Below are positions 5,531 through 13,276 of a stretch of DNA of 16,729 bases, in pieces. A model generated the notes under the pieces. That model searched no databases and was not told the DNA's origin. It saw only the letters and a list, made by a program, of their open reading frames with translations. The position numbers were made by a program, and so were the translations under genes. The stretch is from an uncultured Selenomonadaceae bacterium (GTDB taxonomy: Bacteria > Bacillota > Negativicutes > Selenomonadales > Selenomonadaceae). The stretch lies in assembly GCA_905233325.1 (NCBI GenBank), contig CAJODU010000012.1:1-16729 (forward strand), in the 5' to 3' direction. Every line of letters begins with the position of its first letter. Position 1 is the first letter of the stretch.

Positions 5531-7462
5531 TTAATTTTGAGTTTCTGATTTTACATAATTCAATGCAAGTGATATTTTCTGTGCAGCTATGCTTAAATCC
5601 TGCTTGCTGTGGGTTGCCATAAGTGCAGCACGCAGCCTCGCCTGTCCTTTTGCGACTGTGGGATAGCGAATTGCAGAAATGTAAATTCCTTCATCAAACA
5701 GCCTTGCTGCAATCGCCATTGCCCTGCCTTCATCACCGACAATTATCGGTACAATCGCCGACTTCGTTTCAACATTTACGCCCTGCCTTTGTAACTCTGA
5801 GCAGAAGTATTTAACATTATCTTGAAGGCGTGTCACTCTTTCCGGCTCATTCTTGAGTATGTTTAGTGCAGACTTGGCGGCGGCTAATGTTGCAGGTGCA
5901 AGGCTTGTCGAAAATATGAAACTGCGAGCCTTATTTCGCAAGTAGTCAATCAAAAGTTCACTGCCGCAGACAAAGCCACCCTCACTTGCCAGAGACTTGC
6001 TGAGAGTACCCATCAAAATGTCAGGCTTGTCTTTGAGGTTGAAATATTCAACAATCCCGTGACCTGTCTTACCTATGACGCCGGTTGAGTGAGCCTCGTC
6101 AACCATCATCAATAAATTATATTTTCGTGCAATAGAGATAATTTCAGGCAGGTTGGCAATGTCGCCGTCCATACTGAAGACTGCATCGGTGACAATCAAG
6201 CCGTTGGCAGGTGAAGTCTCTTTGATTTTGTGTTCAAGATCACCGGCGTCATTGTGACGGTATACAACAACATTCGCACGCGACAACCTACAACCGTCAA
6301 TAATACTTGCGTGATTGAGTTCGTCGCTGAAAATCACACTCCCCTTGACACCCAGGGCAGAGATAGTGCCGACATTTGCCATGTAGCCGGTATTGAAGAG
6401 TACAGCAGAATCAGTGCCCTTGAAGTCAGCCAAGTCTTTTTCAAGTTCCTCATGCAAAATCAAATTTCCTGTCGTAAGGCGAGAACCGCCGGAACCGGTG
6501 CCATATTGCTCTATGGCTTTCATTGCGGCATTTTCTACACGCTCGTCATCAATGAGACCTAAATAATTATTCGAGGCGAGGAGTATAAAATCACGATTAT
6601 CAATAGTGATATGTGCCTTCTGCGGTGAAGTGATGGTGTTCATTGTACGATAGAGCTGCTTATCTTTCAGATTTTCGATTTCTGCTTTTATATAATCGAC
6701 ATTTCCTTCACTGTCAGTCGGATCATTTTTCAAATTTGATATATTTTTGACCAATACTTTAGTCTTTTCAAGGTAGTTTATACATTTTTCGACATCTTCA
6801 CGGGAACCGCGATATAAGAAAATCCTGCCACCGTCGGGACTGCCAAGCTCTTTGAGTTTGGTGATTCTCACATACCCTATCGAAGGTGCAGCGACGTAGC
6901 CTGTAACGTAGTTGGGATCATCGGATACACAAACTTCAGCGATTATATTGGGAGCATTGACAACCTTGCTTGCGAGGATCAACGCCTCTCGGAAGTGATT
7001 TTTCTTATCATTGACGTTGGATTTACTGTCAGCGGCGTCCATGAAGGTTGCTCTGATTCCGCGTTCTGGATTCGGCTCCAAGCGTTCCAAAGTATCAACA
7101 TTGAGCAGCATGGCACCGCGCATATTGTAGGTCTGCGAAAACATTTTCATAATATCAGAGGCGTTGGTTATACCTATCTTGCCTAAAAGTTCAATTATGA
7201 CTTTCTGCCCCGCTGCGGCGTCCTTCACTTCGACGGTCTTAACCGGCAAAGCGTCTATATATTCAATTTCATTCTCAGCAACGGCCTCAATCTTCACATT
7301 GATAAAATCCGGCTGACCTTTTGAGTGATGAAGAGCACGACTAATCAACGCCTCAACATTCACATTCAAGTCACTTTCGTTGAGTATTCTTTCCGCACCT
7401 GATATATGCTGATTTTGCCCGCCCTTAGATTGACTGGCTCGCATTTTCAAACTGTAAAGCAC
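5531..7462 (-). CDS. bioWF: Bifunctional BioWF: pimeloyl-CoA ligase / 8-amino-7-oxononanoate synthase
   Basis: 643 residues, a fusion of two biotin enzymes. Residues 1-245 are BioW: YSLKMRAS near the start, HISGAERI (19-26), HHSKGQPDF (45-53), RGIRATFMD (134-142), SDDPNYVTGYV (180-190) and GYVRITKLKELG (196-207). This part activates pimelate with ATP and CoA. Residues about 256-640 are BioF, a PLP-dependent alpha-oxoamine synthase that condenses pimeloyl-CoA with alanine: GTGSGGSRLTTG (321-332), DEAHS (455-459), the PLP lysine K489 in GTLSKS, and a C-terminal PTVAKGQARLR. Start is GTG at 7462 with AGAAGG 9 nt upstream; an ATG two bases further up is out of frame. Fusions of this kind are known in some Negativicutes. 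The divergent MFS gene begins 148 nt away. Channelling of pimeloyl-CoA between domains is plausible but inferred. Confidence 0.95.
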   Translation of the reverse strand: MLYSLKMRASQSKGGQNQHISGAERILNESDLNVNVEALISRALHHSKGQPDFINVKIEAVAENEIEYIDALPVKTVEVKDAAAGQKVIIELLGKIGITNASDIMKMFSQTYNMRGAMLLNVDTLERLEPNPERGIRATFMDAADSKSNVNDKKNHFREALILASKVVNAPNIIAEVCVSDDPNYVTGYVAAPSIGYVRITKLKELGSPDGGRIFLYRGSREDVEKCINYLEKTKVLVKNISNLKNDPTDSEGNVDYIKAEIENLKDKQLYRTMNTITSPQKAHITIDNRDFILLASNNYLGLIDDERVENAAMKAIEQYGTGSGGSRLTTGNLILHEELEKDLADFKGTDSAVLFNTGYMANVGTISALGVKGSVIFSDELNHASIIDGCRLSRANVVVYRHNDAGDLEHKIKETSPANGLIVTDAVFSMDGDIANLPEIISIARKYNLLMMVDEAHSTGVIGKTGHGIVEYFNLKDKPDILMGTLSKSLASEGGFVCGSELLIDYLRNKARSFIFSTSLAPATLAAAKSALNILKNEPERVTRLQDNVKYFCSELQRQGVNVETKSAIVPIIVGDEGRAMAIAARLFDEGIYISAIRYPTVAKGQARLRAALMATHSKQDLSIAAQKISLALNYVKSETQN

Positions 7463-7536
7463 TCATTTATACCTTCTAACTAATTTTTCTTTATCCTATA
7501 TCTTTATTATATTCAATGCAAATTTTCAAATTCCTA

Positions 7537-7565
7537 TTGCTATTTGAATAAATTCAAGGTAAAAT
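7537..7565 (+). promoter_or_regulatory. Promoter of the MFS transporter gene
   Basis: -35 TTGCTA (7537-7542), 17-nt spacer, -10 TAAAAT (7560-7565), with an AGGAGG SD at 7594-7599, 11 nt before the ATG. No clear BirA operator palindrome is visible in this divergent intergenic region. Confidence 0.5.
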
Positions 7566-7610
7566 TAAACGTCGTTTTATGTTTCTGACCATTAGGAGGA
7601 TTGATATATT

Positions 7611-8921
7611 ATGCTACAACGCTTGGAAAATTTACCTGTTGGCAGTTTCCATTACAAACTTTTGATAGTTACGGGACTTGGCTGGTTGTTCGATTCAATG
7701 GATACCGGCTTGATCTCGTTCGTGCTGCCGATGCTTGCTAAGGATTGGAATTTAGTGCCGGAGCAGGTCGGACTGATCGGCTCGGTCGGATTGTTCGGAA
7801 TGGCAATAGGTGCCGTAATGGCGGGATCTCTTGCCGACAAATTCGGACGCAAGAATATTTTTGCCGCAACGGTGATACTCTACAGCGTCTCAACGGGACT
7901 GTGTGCTGTCGCTTGGAATTATGAGTCTCTGCTTTTTTTTAGATTTTTAGTTGGTTTTGGTCTCGGTGGTGAGCTGCCGGTTGCCGCGACTTTAGTCTCT
8001 GAATATGCACCGGCTAACTTGAGGGGCAGATTTATAGTCCTGCTTGAGAGTTTTTGGGCTGTCGGCTGGCTTGCCGCGGCACTGATCTCCTACTTCTTCC
8101 TGCCGGTCTTCGGTTGGAAGGCGGCTTTCTTGATAGGCTCTCTGCCCGCTCTCTACGTCTTCCTCATTCGTCTGCATATGCCGGAGTCAGTCCGCTATCT
8201 TCTTTCAAAAGGCAAGACTGAAGAGGCAGAAAAGATCATTATTGACCTGGAAAACAAACTGGGTGTTGAACATAAGCCTTTTGATGAAGAGAAAATTATT
8301 CCAGAGGAAGTTCAACCAAGCCCGCTGCTGCTCTTTTCGCAACAATTTAGGATTCGCACTATTATGCTCTGGCTGACGTGGTTCGGGATCGTCTTCAGTT
8401 ATTACGGTATATTTATGTGGCTCCCTTCCATAGTCTATGCTCAGGGTTTTGAGGTTGTCAAGTCGTTTGAGTATGTGCTTGTGATGACTTTGGCACAGTT
8501 GCCCGGATATTTTACGGCGGCGTGGCTGGTTGACAAAATCGGTAGACGCTATACCCTATCCTCATTCCTGCTGATGAGCGGCGTCTGTGCTTTCTTCTTT
8601 GGCAATGCCGACACTTCAACGTCGCTCTTGATCAGCGGTGCGGCAATGTCCTTCTTCAATCTCGGTGCCTGGGGTGTTATCTACACCTACACGCCGGAAC
8701 TTTACCCGACCTTTATCAGAGCACTCGGCTCCGGTTATGCGGCAGGATTCGGAAGAATCGGCGGGATTATCGCTCCGGCACTTGTCGGCTCACTGATTGC
8801 CGGCGGTTTTCACTTCAATATAATCTTCGGACTCTTCGCCTCCGTCTTCATCATCATTTCAGTGATCGTTGTAAGCCTCGGCTTTGAGTCAAAACAGATG
8901 TCACTCGAAGAGATAAAATAA
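7611..8921 (+). CDS. MFS transporter, sugar-porter / niacin-type (NiaP-like) branch
   Basis: 436 residues with the 12-helix pattern of the major facilitator superfamily. The first helix has WLFDSMDTGLISFVLP, with an acidic residue typical of the aromatic acid/niacin/sugar porters. Motif A is ADKFGRK (75-81) after helix 2, and its repeat is VDKIGRR in the second half. After helix 4 comes GGELPVAATLVSEYAPANLRGR, and after helix 10 PELYPTFIRALGSG, both signatures of the sugar-porter/SV2-like branch that includes NiaP. A hydrophilic loop of about 60 residues separates the halves. It is an inner-membrane secondary transporter. The substrate cannot be read from sequence. Divergence from bioWF suggests a carboxylate such as pimelate, or a vitamin, as an untested idea. 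A strong terminator follows (8940-8969). Confidence 0.9.
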   Translation: MLQRLENLPVGSFHYKLLIVTGLGWLFDSMDTGLISFVLPMLAKDWNLVPEQVGLIGSVGLFGMAIGAVMAGSLADKFGRKNIFAATVILYSVSTGLCAVAWNYESLLFFRFLVGFGLGGELPVAATLVSEYAPANLRGRFIVLLESFWAVGWLAAALISYFFLPVFGWKAAFLIGSLPALYVFLIRLHMPESVRYLLSKGKTEEAEKIIIDLENKLGVEHKPFDEEKIIPEEVQPSPLLLFSQQFRIRTIMLWLTWFGIVFSYYGIFMWLPSIVYAQGFEVVKSFEYVLVMTLAQLPGYFTAAWLVDKIGRRYTLSSFLLMSGVCAFFFGNADTSTSLLISGAAMSFFNLGAWGVIYTYTPELYPTFIRALGSGYAAGFGRIGGIIAPALVGSLIAGGFHFNIIFGLFASVFIIISVIVVSLGFESKQMSLEEIK

Positions 8922-8939
8922 ATTCTCGAAAAAAAATAT

Positions 8940-8969
8940 AACCGCGGAGGCTGGATTGCCACCACGGTT
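8940..8969. terminator. Bidirectional terminator between the MFS and chemoreceptor genes
   Basis: AACCG (8940-8944) pairs with CGGTT (8965-8969); inside, GG/CC and GGC/GCC continue the stem around single mismatches, with a TGGATT loop. It is flanked by A8 on the left and T7 on the right, so it works for both convergent genes. Confidence 0.85.
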
Positions 8970-8995
8970 TTTTTATTATTGATTTTTGCGTCTGT

Positions 8996-10744
8996 TTAGA
9001 ATTTGAAGTGCTGGAGTGAATTTTGCAGATCTTGAGCGAGGTTGGCAAGTGCATCAGAGGCAGAGGCAATCTCTTCAGCAGAGGCTGATTGCTCTTGTGA
9101 AGCGGCGGAGACGGATTCCATCTCGGTTGCGACTTTGCCGCTGTTCTCGCTGATCTTTTCGGAACGTGTCCTAATGAGGTTGGTATCATCGGAAACGCTC
9201 TTGATTTCGGTGTTCATTGACTGAGTGCGATTAGCAACTTGGTTGGAGGCATGTTCGAGATTGTCGAAGGAGGAGCGGAGGTTTTCAACGCTCTTTGTGC
9301 CTTCACGGACGGCAACGGAGCCTTCATGCATTGAGGCAACCGCATCATCAGTATCATTCTGGATAGCACCAATGAGGTTGGCAATCTTCTGAGCAGCGTT
9401 TTGAGACTCTTCGGCAAGTTTGCGGACCTCATCAGCAACGACGGCGAATCCGCGACCATGCTCACCGGCACGGGCTGCCTCAATAGCAGCGTTGAGAGCG
9501 AGGAGGTTGGTCTGCTCGGCAATACCGGAGATTGCCTCAACAATCTGTCCGATCTCTTTGGAACGCTGACCGAGTTTGTCAACGGTACCTGCAGACTGAT
9601 TGACGATAGTTTCAACATTGAGAATTTGTTTGACGGCGGAATCAATAGCAGTGGAACCTTCTGCGGCTTGCTTGGCGGCGACTTCTACAGTTTGACCGAC
9701 AACCTTGGAGGCACTGTTGAGCTGGTCGATTGATCCCATGGCGTGACTGATTGCGTCCATAGCCTCGGCAACATTCTGCTGCTGCTCAACAACTGCACTT
9801 GCGGAGTTGGTGACGGACTGAGCAACCTGCTCGGAAGCCTGAGCACTCTGGTGAGCAGAGGCAGTGAGCTCCTGGCTGGAGGCTGCAAGCTGTTCTGCGG
9901 TTACGCTGGTCTTCTTCATCAGCTTGTTGATGGTGCTGCGCATATCAATGATAGCATCCATCAGCAAACCAAACTCATCGGCACGCGGCTCGGCACGTCT
10001 GGAGTCTTCACGGAAGTCACCGTCACGGAGGTGGTTACACATATCAATCATAGAACTGAGCGGAGTGGTTACGGCTTGCGTTATAGCAAAGCTGGTGCCG
10101 AGAAGAACGACAGCACACACTCCAAGCGAGATGAGGACATTGCGAGTAGTATCACTAATATCATCGGCATTCTTTAAAATCTCTTGTTCGGAAATGTTAC
10201 GGGAAAGGTCTTGAAGTTTCGCAAGTTCATTTCCTAATGATAAACCGGAGTCTTTGATATTAGCTTCGTAGTAGTCAAGTACCTGATTTCTGTGAGCAGC
10301 AATGGCAGTCGTGTCACCGCCAATAGGTGGACGCATTCCCATAATATTGCTTGTCTGGTTCTTGAATGTATCCCATTGACCTTTAATAACGTTGAGCTGC
10401 TGAATTAATTCAGGAGTGTCTTTGTTGATTTCTATGTAGTCAACGATATTTTGATCCATCTCGGCAACGTGGCTTTTGTATCTGTCGTTACGAGCTTGAT
10501 AAGTTGCTTGATCTGAAGTCATAGGAGCTAAAATTGCTTGCAACTGAGCCATACGCATAGCGTGTCTTGCTTGCCCTGCCAAATCAATATTTTTGAGGTT
10601 TACTTGATACATTCGATCGATAGCGGTTTTAGCATCTTCGAGTGCAAAATATCCAAATATGCCTATAGCCGCCATACCGATCAATGCCACAACATTGAGA
10701 ATTATCAATTTGTAGGCCACTTTTAAATTGTCCATCCATCCCAT
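8996..10744 (-). CDS. Methyl-accepting chemotaxis protein (4HB-type sensor, HAMP, MA domain)
   Basis: 582 residues from ATG 10744 (MGWMDNLKVAYKL), chosen because AAAGGGTG lies 9 nt upstream; TTG/ATG codons further up (to 10765) are in frame but lack a spaced SD. TM1 is residues 13-34 and TM2 is 203-225. The extracytoplasmic 170 residues between them are mostly helical, in the four-helix-bundle style (ARHAMRMAQLQAILAPM). HAMP follows at about 226-280. The cytoplasmic methyl-accepting domain contains the conserved tip IAEQTNLLALNAAIEAARAG (408-427), then EHGRGFAVVADEVRKLAEES, where CheA and CheW bind. The end (LQHFKF) has no CheR-tethering pentapeptide. It transmits ligand occupancy to the flagellar motor or to other outputs. 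No che genes adjoin; ligand unknown. Confidence 0.95.
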   Translation of the reverse strand: MGWMDNLKVAYKLIILNVVALIGMAAIGIFGYFALEDAKTAIDRMYQVNLKNIDLAGQARHAMRMAQLQAILAPMTSDQATYQARNDRYKSHVAEMDQNIVDYIEINKDTPELIQQLNVIKGQWDTFKNQTSNIMGMRPPIGGDTTAIAAHRNQVLDYYEANIKDSGLSLGNELAKLQDLSRNISEQEILKNADDISDTTRNVLISLGVCAVVLLGTSFAITQAVTTPLSSMIDMCNHLRDGDFREDSRRAEPRADEFGLLMDAIIDMRSTINKLMKKTSVTAEQLAASSQELTASAHQSAQASEQVAQSVTNSASAVVEQQQNVAEAMDAISHAMGSIDQLNSASKVVGQTVEVAAKQAAEGSTAIDSAVKQILNVETIVNQSAGTVDKLGQRSKEIGQIVEAISGIAEQTNLLALNAAIEAARAGEHGRGFAVVADEVRKLAEESQNAAQKIANLIGAIQNDTDDAVASMHEGSVAVREGTKSVENLRSSFDNLEHASNQVANRTQSMNTEIKSVSDDTNLIRTRSEKISENSGKVATEMESVSAASQEQSASAEEIASASDALANLAQDLQNSLQHFKF

Positions 10745-10850
10745 TAAAAACATCACCCTTTCCAAAAACTTTGCTGAGTCTTAATATTGGATTTTGACTT
10801 TAACATTAAATATTCAACGTCAAATCAATAAAACCTGCTTAAATTCAAAA

Positions 10851-10880
10851 ATTATAATAATATATATACAGTTTATTCAA
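10851..10880 (-). promoter_or_regulatory. Promoter of the chemoreceptor gene
   Basis: Minus strand -35 TTGAAT (10875-10880), 18-nt spacer, perfect -10 TATAAT (10851-10856). The 5' leader would be about 100 nt. I see no SigD-type (TAAA / GCCGATAA) promoter, although chemotaxis genes often use one. Confidence 0.5.
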
Positions 10881-10928
10881 AAAATTATTTAGCTCGTTAA
10901 TATATGGAGTGAAAAAATAATTTTTCTC

Positions 10929-10961
10929 TAAAAAAATTCCCAACGAATTGAATCCGCCGGG
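10929..10961 (-). terminator. Terminator of the two-receiver gene
   Basis: In minus-strand RNA CCCGGCG pairs with CGUUGGG (seven pairs, two G-U) around a 9-nt loop, followed by AATTTTTTT. It ends transcription about 50 nt after the stop at 11008 and separates this gene from the chemoreceptor. Confidence 0.65.
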
Positions 10962-11007
10962 TTTTTCGTTATGTTTTCCGTTCATGATAATTAGACGGGG
11001 CTTCAGT

Positions 11008-11796
11008 TCAGAAAATGGAGGATTTATCGTTCAATTCCTCTGCGTGTTTCTTCTCGAAAAATTCATAGATTGAATTGAGTATCTGATCTCTGTTGAGAGA
11101 TTTCAGAAGGTAGCCGTCCGGCTTCAGTGCCAAGACCTTGACAACACTTTCGCGGTCGCCTTTGCCGGTGAGGAATATTACAGGTATTCTGTCGACTTTT
11201 GTCTCACTGCGGATCATTTCAAGCACTTGTGGACCGGAAGTTACCGGCATTTCATAGTCAAGGAGAATCAAATCCGGCTTGTTGTCAGCTATATACATCA
11301 ATGCTTGAGTGCCGCTTGTCACTATCGTTACGCGATATTCTTCATCAAGCCAGCCCTTCATCATCTTCAAAAAAGTCGGATCATCATCAACAAGCAGGAT
11401 ACTTTTTTTCATATCACGTGCACCGACAGCTTGGGCAAATCTGCCAACCTCAGAAACCAGCCGCTTTATATCGAAGGGTCTTTCAAACTTTTCGGCGATT
11501 GCTGCGGCAGGTATGTGCTTTGTCGTTATATCCAATTCGTCCAGAGTACCCAGCAGGAATAAATATTTATCCTCCTCAAGACAAACATCTTTGAGATAGA
11601 CAAGAGTTTCAGGTATTTCGGAGACAAATTTTCCAAGGTAAAATACAAAAATATCAGTATCGTCCTTGTATTCGGCAATCTGTTTGACTTCCGGATCAAC
11701 CCTCACAACATCATAGCCGGCAGACTCAAGATTCTTTTGGATAGAATTACCCATAAAAGAAACGCCTTGACTGATCAATACAATTTTAATTCTCAT
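11008..11796 (-). CDS. Tandem-receiver response regulator without output domain
   Basis: 262 residues. The C-terminal half (about 130-250) is a canonical CheY-like receiver: acidic cluster D137-D138-D139 in LLVDDDP, phospho-acceptor D180 in LILLDYEMP, T210 in IFLTGKG, and K232 in GYLLKS. The N-terminal half (1-125) has the same size and alternation (KIVLISQG, DIFVFYLGK, YLFLLGT, EKFERPFD). It lacks the phospho-acceptor Asp (position filled within VFYLG), and the conserved Lys-Pro is replaced by Arg-Pro. I read it as a degenerate receiver used for interaction. There is no DNA-binding or enzymatic domain; the tail is EELNDKSSIF. Start is ATG at 11796, with AGGAG 12 nt upstream, partly within a GGAGACCTCC self-complementary stretch. 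It has its own promoter at 11850-11878. The partner kinase is unknown. Confidence 0.88.
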   Translation of the reverse strand: MRIKIVLISQGVSFMGNSIQKNLESAGYDVVRVDPEVKQIAEYKDDTDIFVFYLGKFVSEIPETLVYLKDVCLEEDKYLFLLGTLDELDITTKHIPAAAIAEKFERPFDIKRLVSEVGRFAQAVGARDMKKSILLVDDDPTFLKMMKGWLDEEYRVTIVTSGTQALMYIADNKPDLILLDYEMPVTSGPQVLEMIRSETKVDRIPVIFLTGKGDRESVVKVLALKPDGYLLKSLNRDQILNSIYEFFEKKHAEELNDKSSIF

Positions 11797-11849
11797 ATAT
11801 CGGGAGGTCTCCTCTCACTTGATTTATTCGTTCATTATCGTCAAGTTTA

Positions 11850-11878
11850 ATTTTAATTTATTATTCAAGGATTGTCAA
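11850..11878 (-). promoter_or_regulatory. Promoter of the two-receiver gene
   Basis: Perfect -35 TTGACA (11873-11878), 17-nt spacer, -10 TAAAAT (11850-11855) on the minus strand. The -35 sits within 15 nt of the ATPase stop, so the receiver gene can be transcribed independently. Confidence 0.7.
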
Positions 11879-11887
11879 TTAAGTTTT

Positions 11888-13072
11888 TTATTCTTCAAGC
11901 AGAAAATCTACAATATTGCTGATTCTGATTCCGTCTTCCGAATGACTGCTGCCCTCGTCTAGAGTTAGTATCCATTTAGAATAATGGTCACTGATAGCCC
12001 GAAGAGGTGCAAATATTTCTTTCTCATTTAGGCTGGCGTCCTTGTTTTTGAGTGAGTCAGTGACGTGAATGTATATCTTATTATCTTCACTTTCTGCCAG
12101 GAAGGCAACTTTTTTATTGCCGACTTTGCAGGTGGACACCTTGACATCAAGCCTCAAAAGCTCAAAATATACAATGCTCTCCAAGATATGTGAATCATTT
12201 TTGTAATGAGTGCTTGCCATAATGCGGCAGAAACCAAGATCGACGGGATAATATTTTGCGTATCTTGTGAGACTGTGGGAATTTTTGAAATCAAAGACCG
12301 GCACACTGTAGAATATTCTTGCTTCCAGCAGCATATTGATATAATTTTCGATCGTCCTGACTGCCGGAGCCTTATCTACAAGCCCACCCAAAATTTTACC
12401 TATACTGTTGAATGAATGTATCTTTCCCATCTCGGTGAAGAGTATTTTGATTATCAGTATTACTAAATGGTTGTCGGCTATCTTGTTGGGTATGAAAACA
12501 TCTTGAGCCAGCGTTGAATAGAAAATATCTTTGATATATTGCGGCTGTAAAGGCATTGCACTAAGTTTTAAATAATCGTTAAAAATATCGGAAGGATCTC
12601 TGTCAGAATCGTTAAATTTTCGATATTCTTTGAAGGAAAGCGGCAAGACTTCTATCTCAATTACTTTCCCCTCTAACTGTTCGCGAAATTTATCATCAAT
12701 CAAATTGTGTCCCGAACTGCTCAAATAAATATCAACATTAAAATCTAATTTCAGAGCAACGATAACACTTTGCCAATCCTTGACTTGATATATTTCGTCA
12801 AGGATAAGAACGTAATGATCTTGGGGATTTATATTGCCGGTTATATGCTCATAAAATGTTACATTATCATTGATGAAACTAAATTCAAAATGCTCAAAAT
12901 CAATGTAAATGATCTTGTCTTTACTAATACCTCTATCTGACAGTCTTTGTAGGAAAAGTTTAAAGATTGATGATTTACCTGCACCTCTAATACCAGTCAA
13001 TATCTTTATCTCATGATTTCCAAGATAACTAAGCAATTTTTCAGTGTACAACGGTCGGTCGATTAAATTCAT
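11888..13072 (-). CDS. AAA_14/DUF4143-type ATPase
   Basis: 394 residues from ATG 13072 with GGAG 8 nt upstream. The N-terminal ATPase has Walker A GIRGAGKSS (27-35) and Walker B YVLILDEIYQV (about 87-97). This is the LDEI-type, followed by SSSGHNLI in the sensor position (SGSS/SSN in relatives). After LPLSFKEY, a hallmark of this family, comes a helical region. The C-terminal third (RYAKYYPVDLGFCRIM, then ESIVYFELLRLDVKVST) is the DUF4143 part, which resembles an endonuclease-like fold. Families of this build are abundant in anaerobes, and their cellular role is not established. The region is more AT-rich than its neighbours, consistent with acquisition by transfer. It has its own promoter (13124-13151). 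Confidence 0.9.
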   Translation of the reverse strand: MNLIDRPLYTEKLLSYLGNHEIKILTGIRGAGKSSIFKLFLQRLSDRGISKDKIIYIDFEHFEFSFINDNVTFYEHITGNINPQDHYVLILDEIYQVKDWQSVIVALKLDFNVDIYLSSSGHNLIDDKFREQLEGKVIEIEVLPLSFKEYRKFNDSDRDPSDIFNDYLKLSAMPLQPQYIKDIFYSTLAQDVFIPNKIADNHLVILIIKILFTEMGKIHSFNSIGKILGGLVDKAPAVRTIENYINMLLEARIFYSVPVFDFKNSHSLTRYAKYYPVDLGFCRIMASTHYKNDSHILESIVYFELLRLDVKVSTCKVGNKKVAFLAESEDNKIYIHVTDSLKNKDASLNEKEIFAPLRAISDHYSKWILTLDEGSSHSEDGIRISNIVDFLLEE

Positions 13073-13123
13073 AAATGTATCTCCAAAACTCTAAAATTAT
13101 TTTTATTTTTGATTTATATATCA

Positions 13124-13151
13124 ATTATATATTATAACAGAATATAGTCAA
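13124..13151 (-). promoter_or_regulatory. Promoter of the AAA ATPase gene
   Basis: Minus strand -35 TTGACT (13146-13151), 16-nt spacer, perfect -10 TATAAT (13124-13129), in a very AT-rich stretch. Transcription would start about 45 nt before the ATG. Confidence 0.6.
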
Positions 13152-13185
13152 TATGTAATTGAAATTTTTATTCAACTTTTTGCAA

Positions 13186-13213
13186 TAAAAAAGACCCTGT
13201 ATTAACAGAGTCT
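13186..13213 (-). terminator. Terminator of the PTS operon
   Basis: Minus-strand RNA AGACUCUG (13206-13213) pairs with CAGGGUCU (13192-13199), eight pairs with one U-G, loop UUAAUA, then six T. It lies about 65 nt after the IID stop. Confidence 0.85.
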
Positions 13214-13276
13214 CTACATTTTCTACCAAGAATACGATTGACACTAACGAGTAATACGATTTACCAAATGCTGTGA

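Noticed and set aside
7463..7610. BirA operator in the bioWF/MFS intergenic region
   Set aside because: I looked for paired GTTAAC/GTAAAC half-sites; only fragments such as TTAGTTAG occur, without a spaced partner.
9743..10177. Plus-strand ORFs across the chemoreceptor
   Set aside because: Repetitive Leu/Ser-rich translations caused by the opposite-strand codon pattern of the coiled-coil gene.
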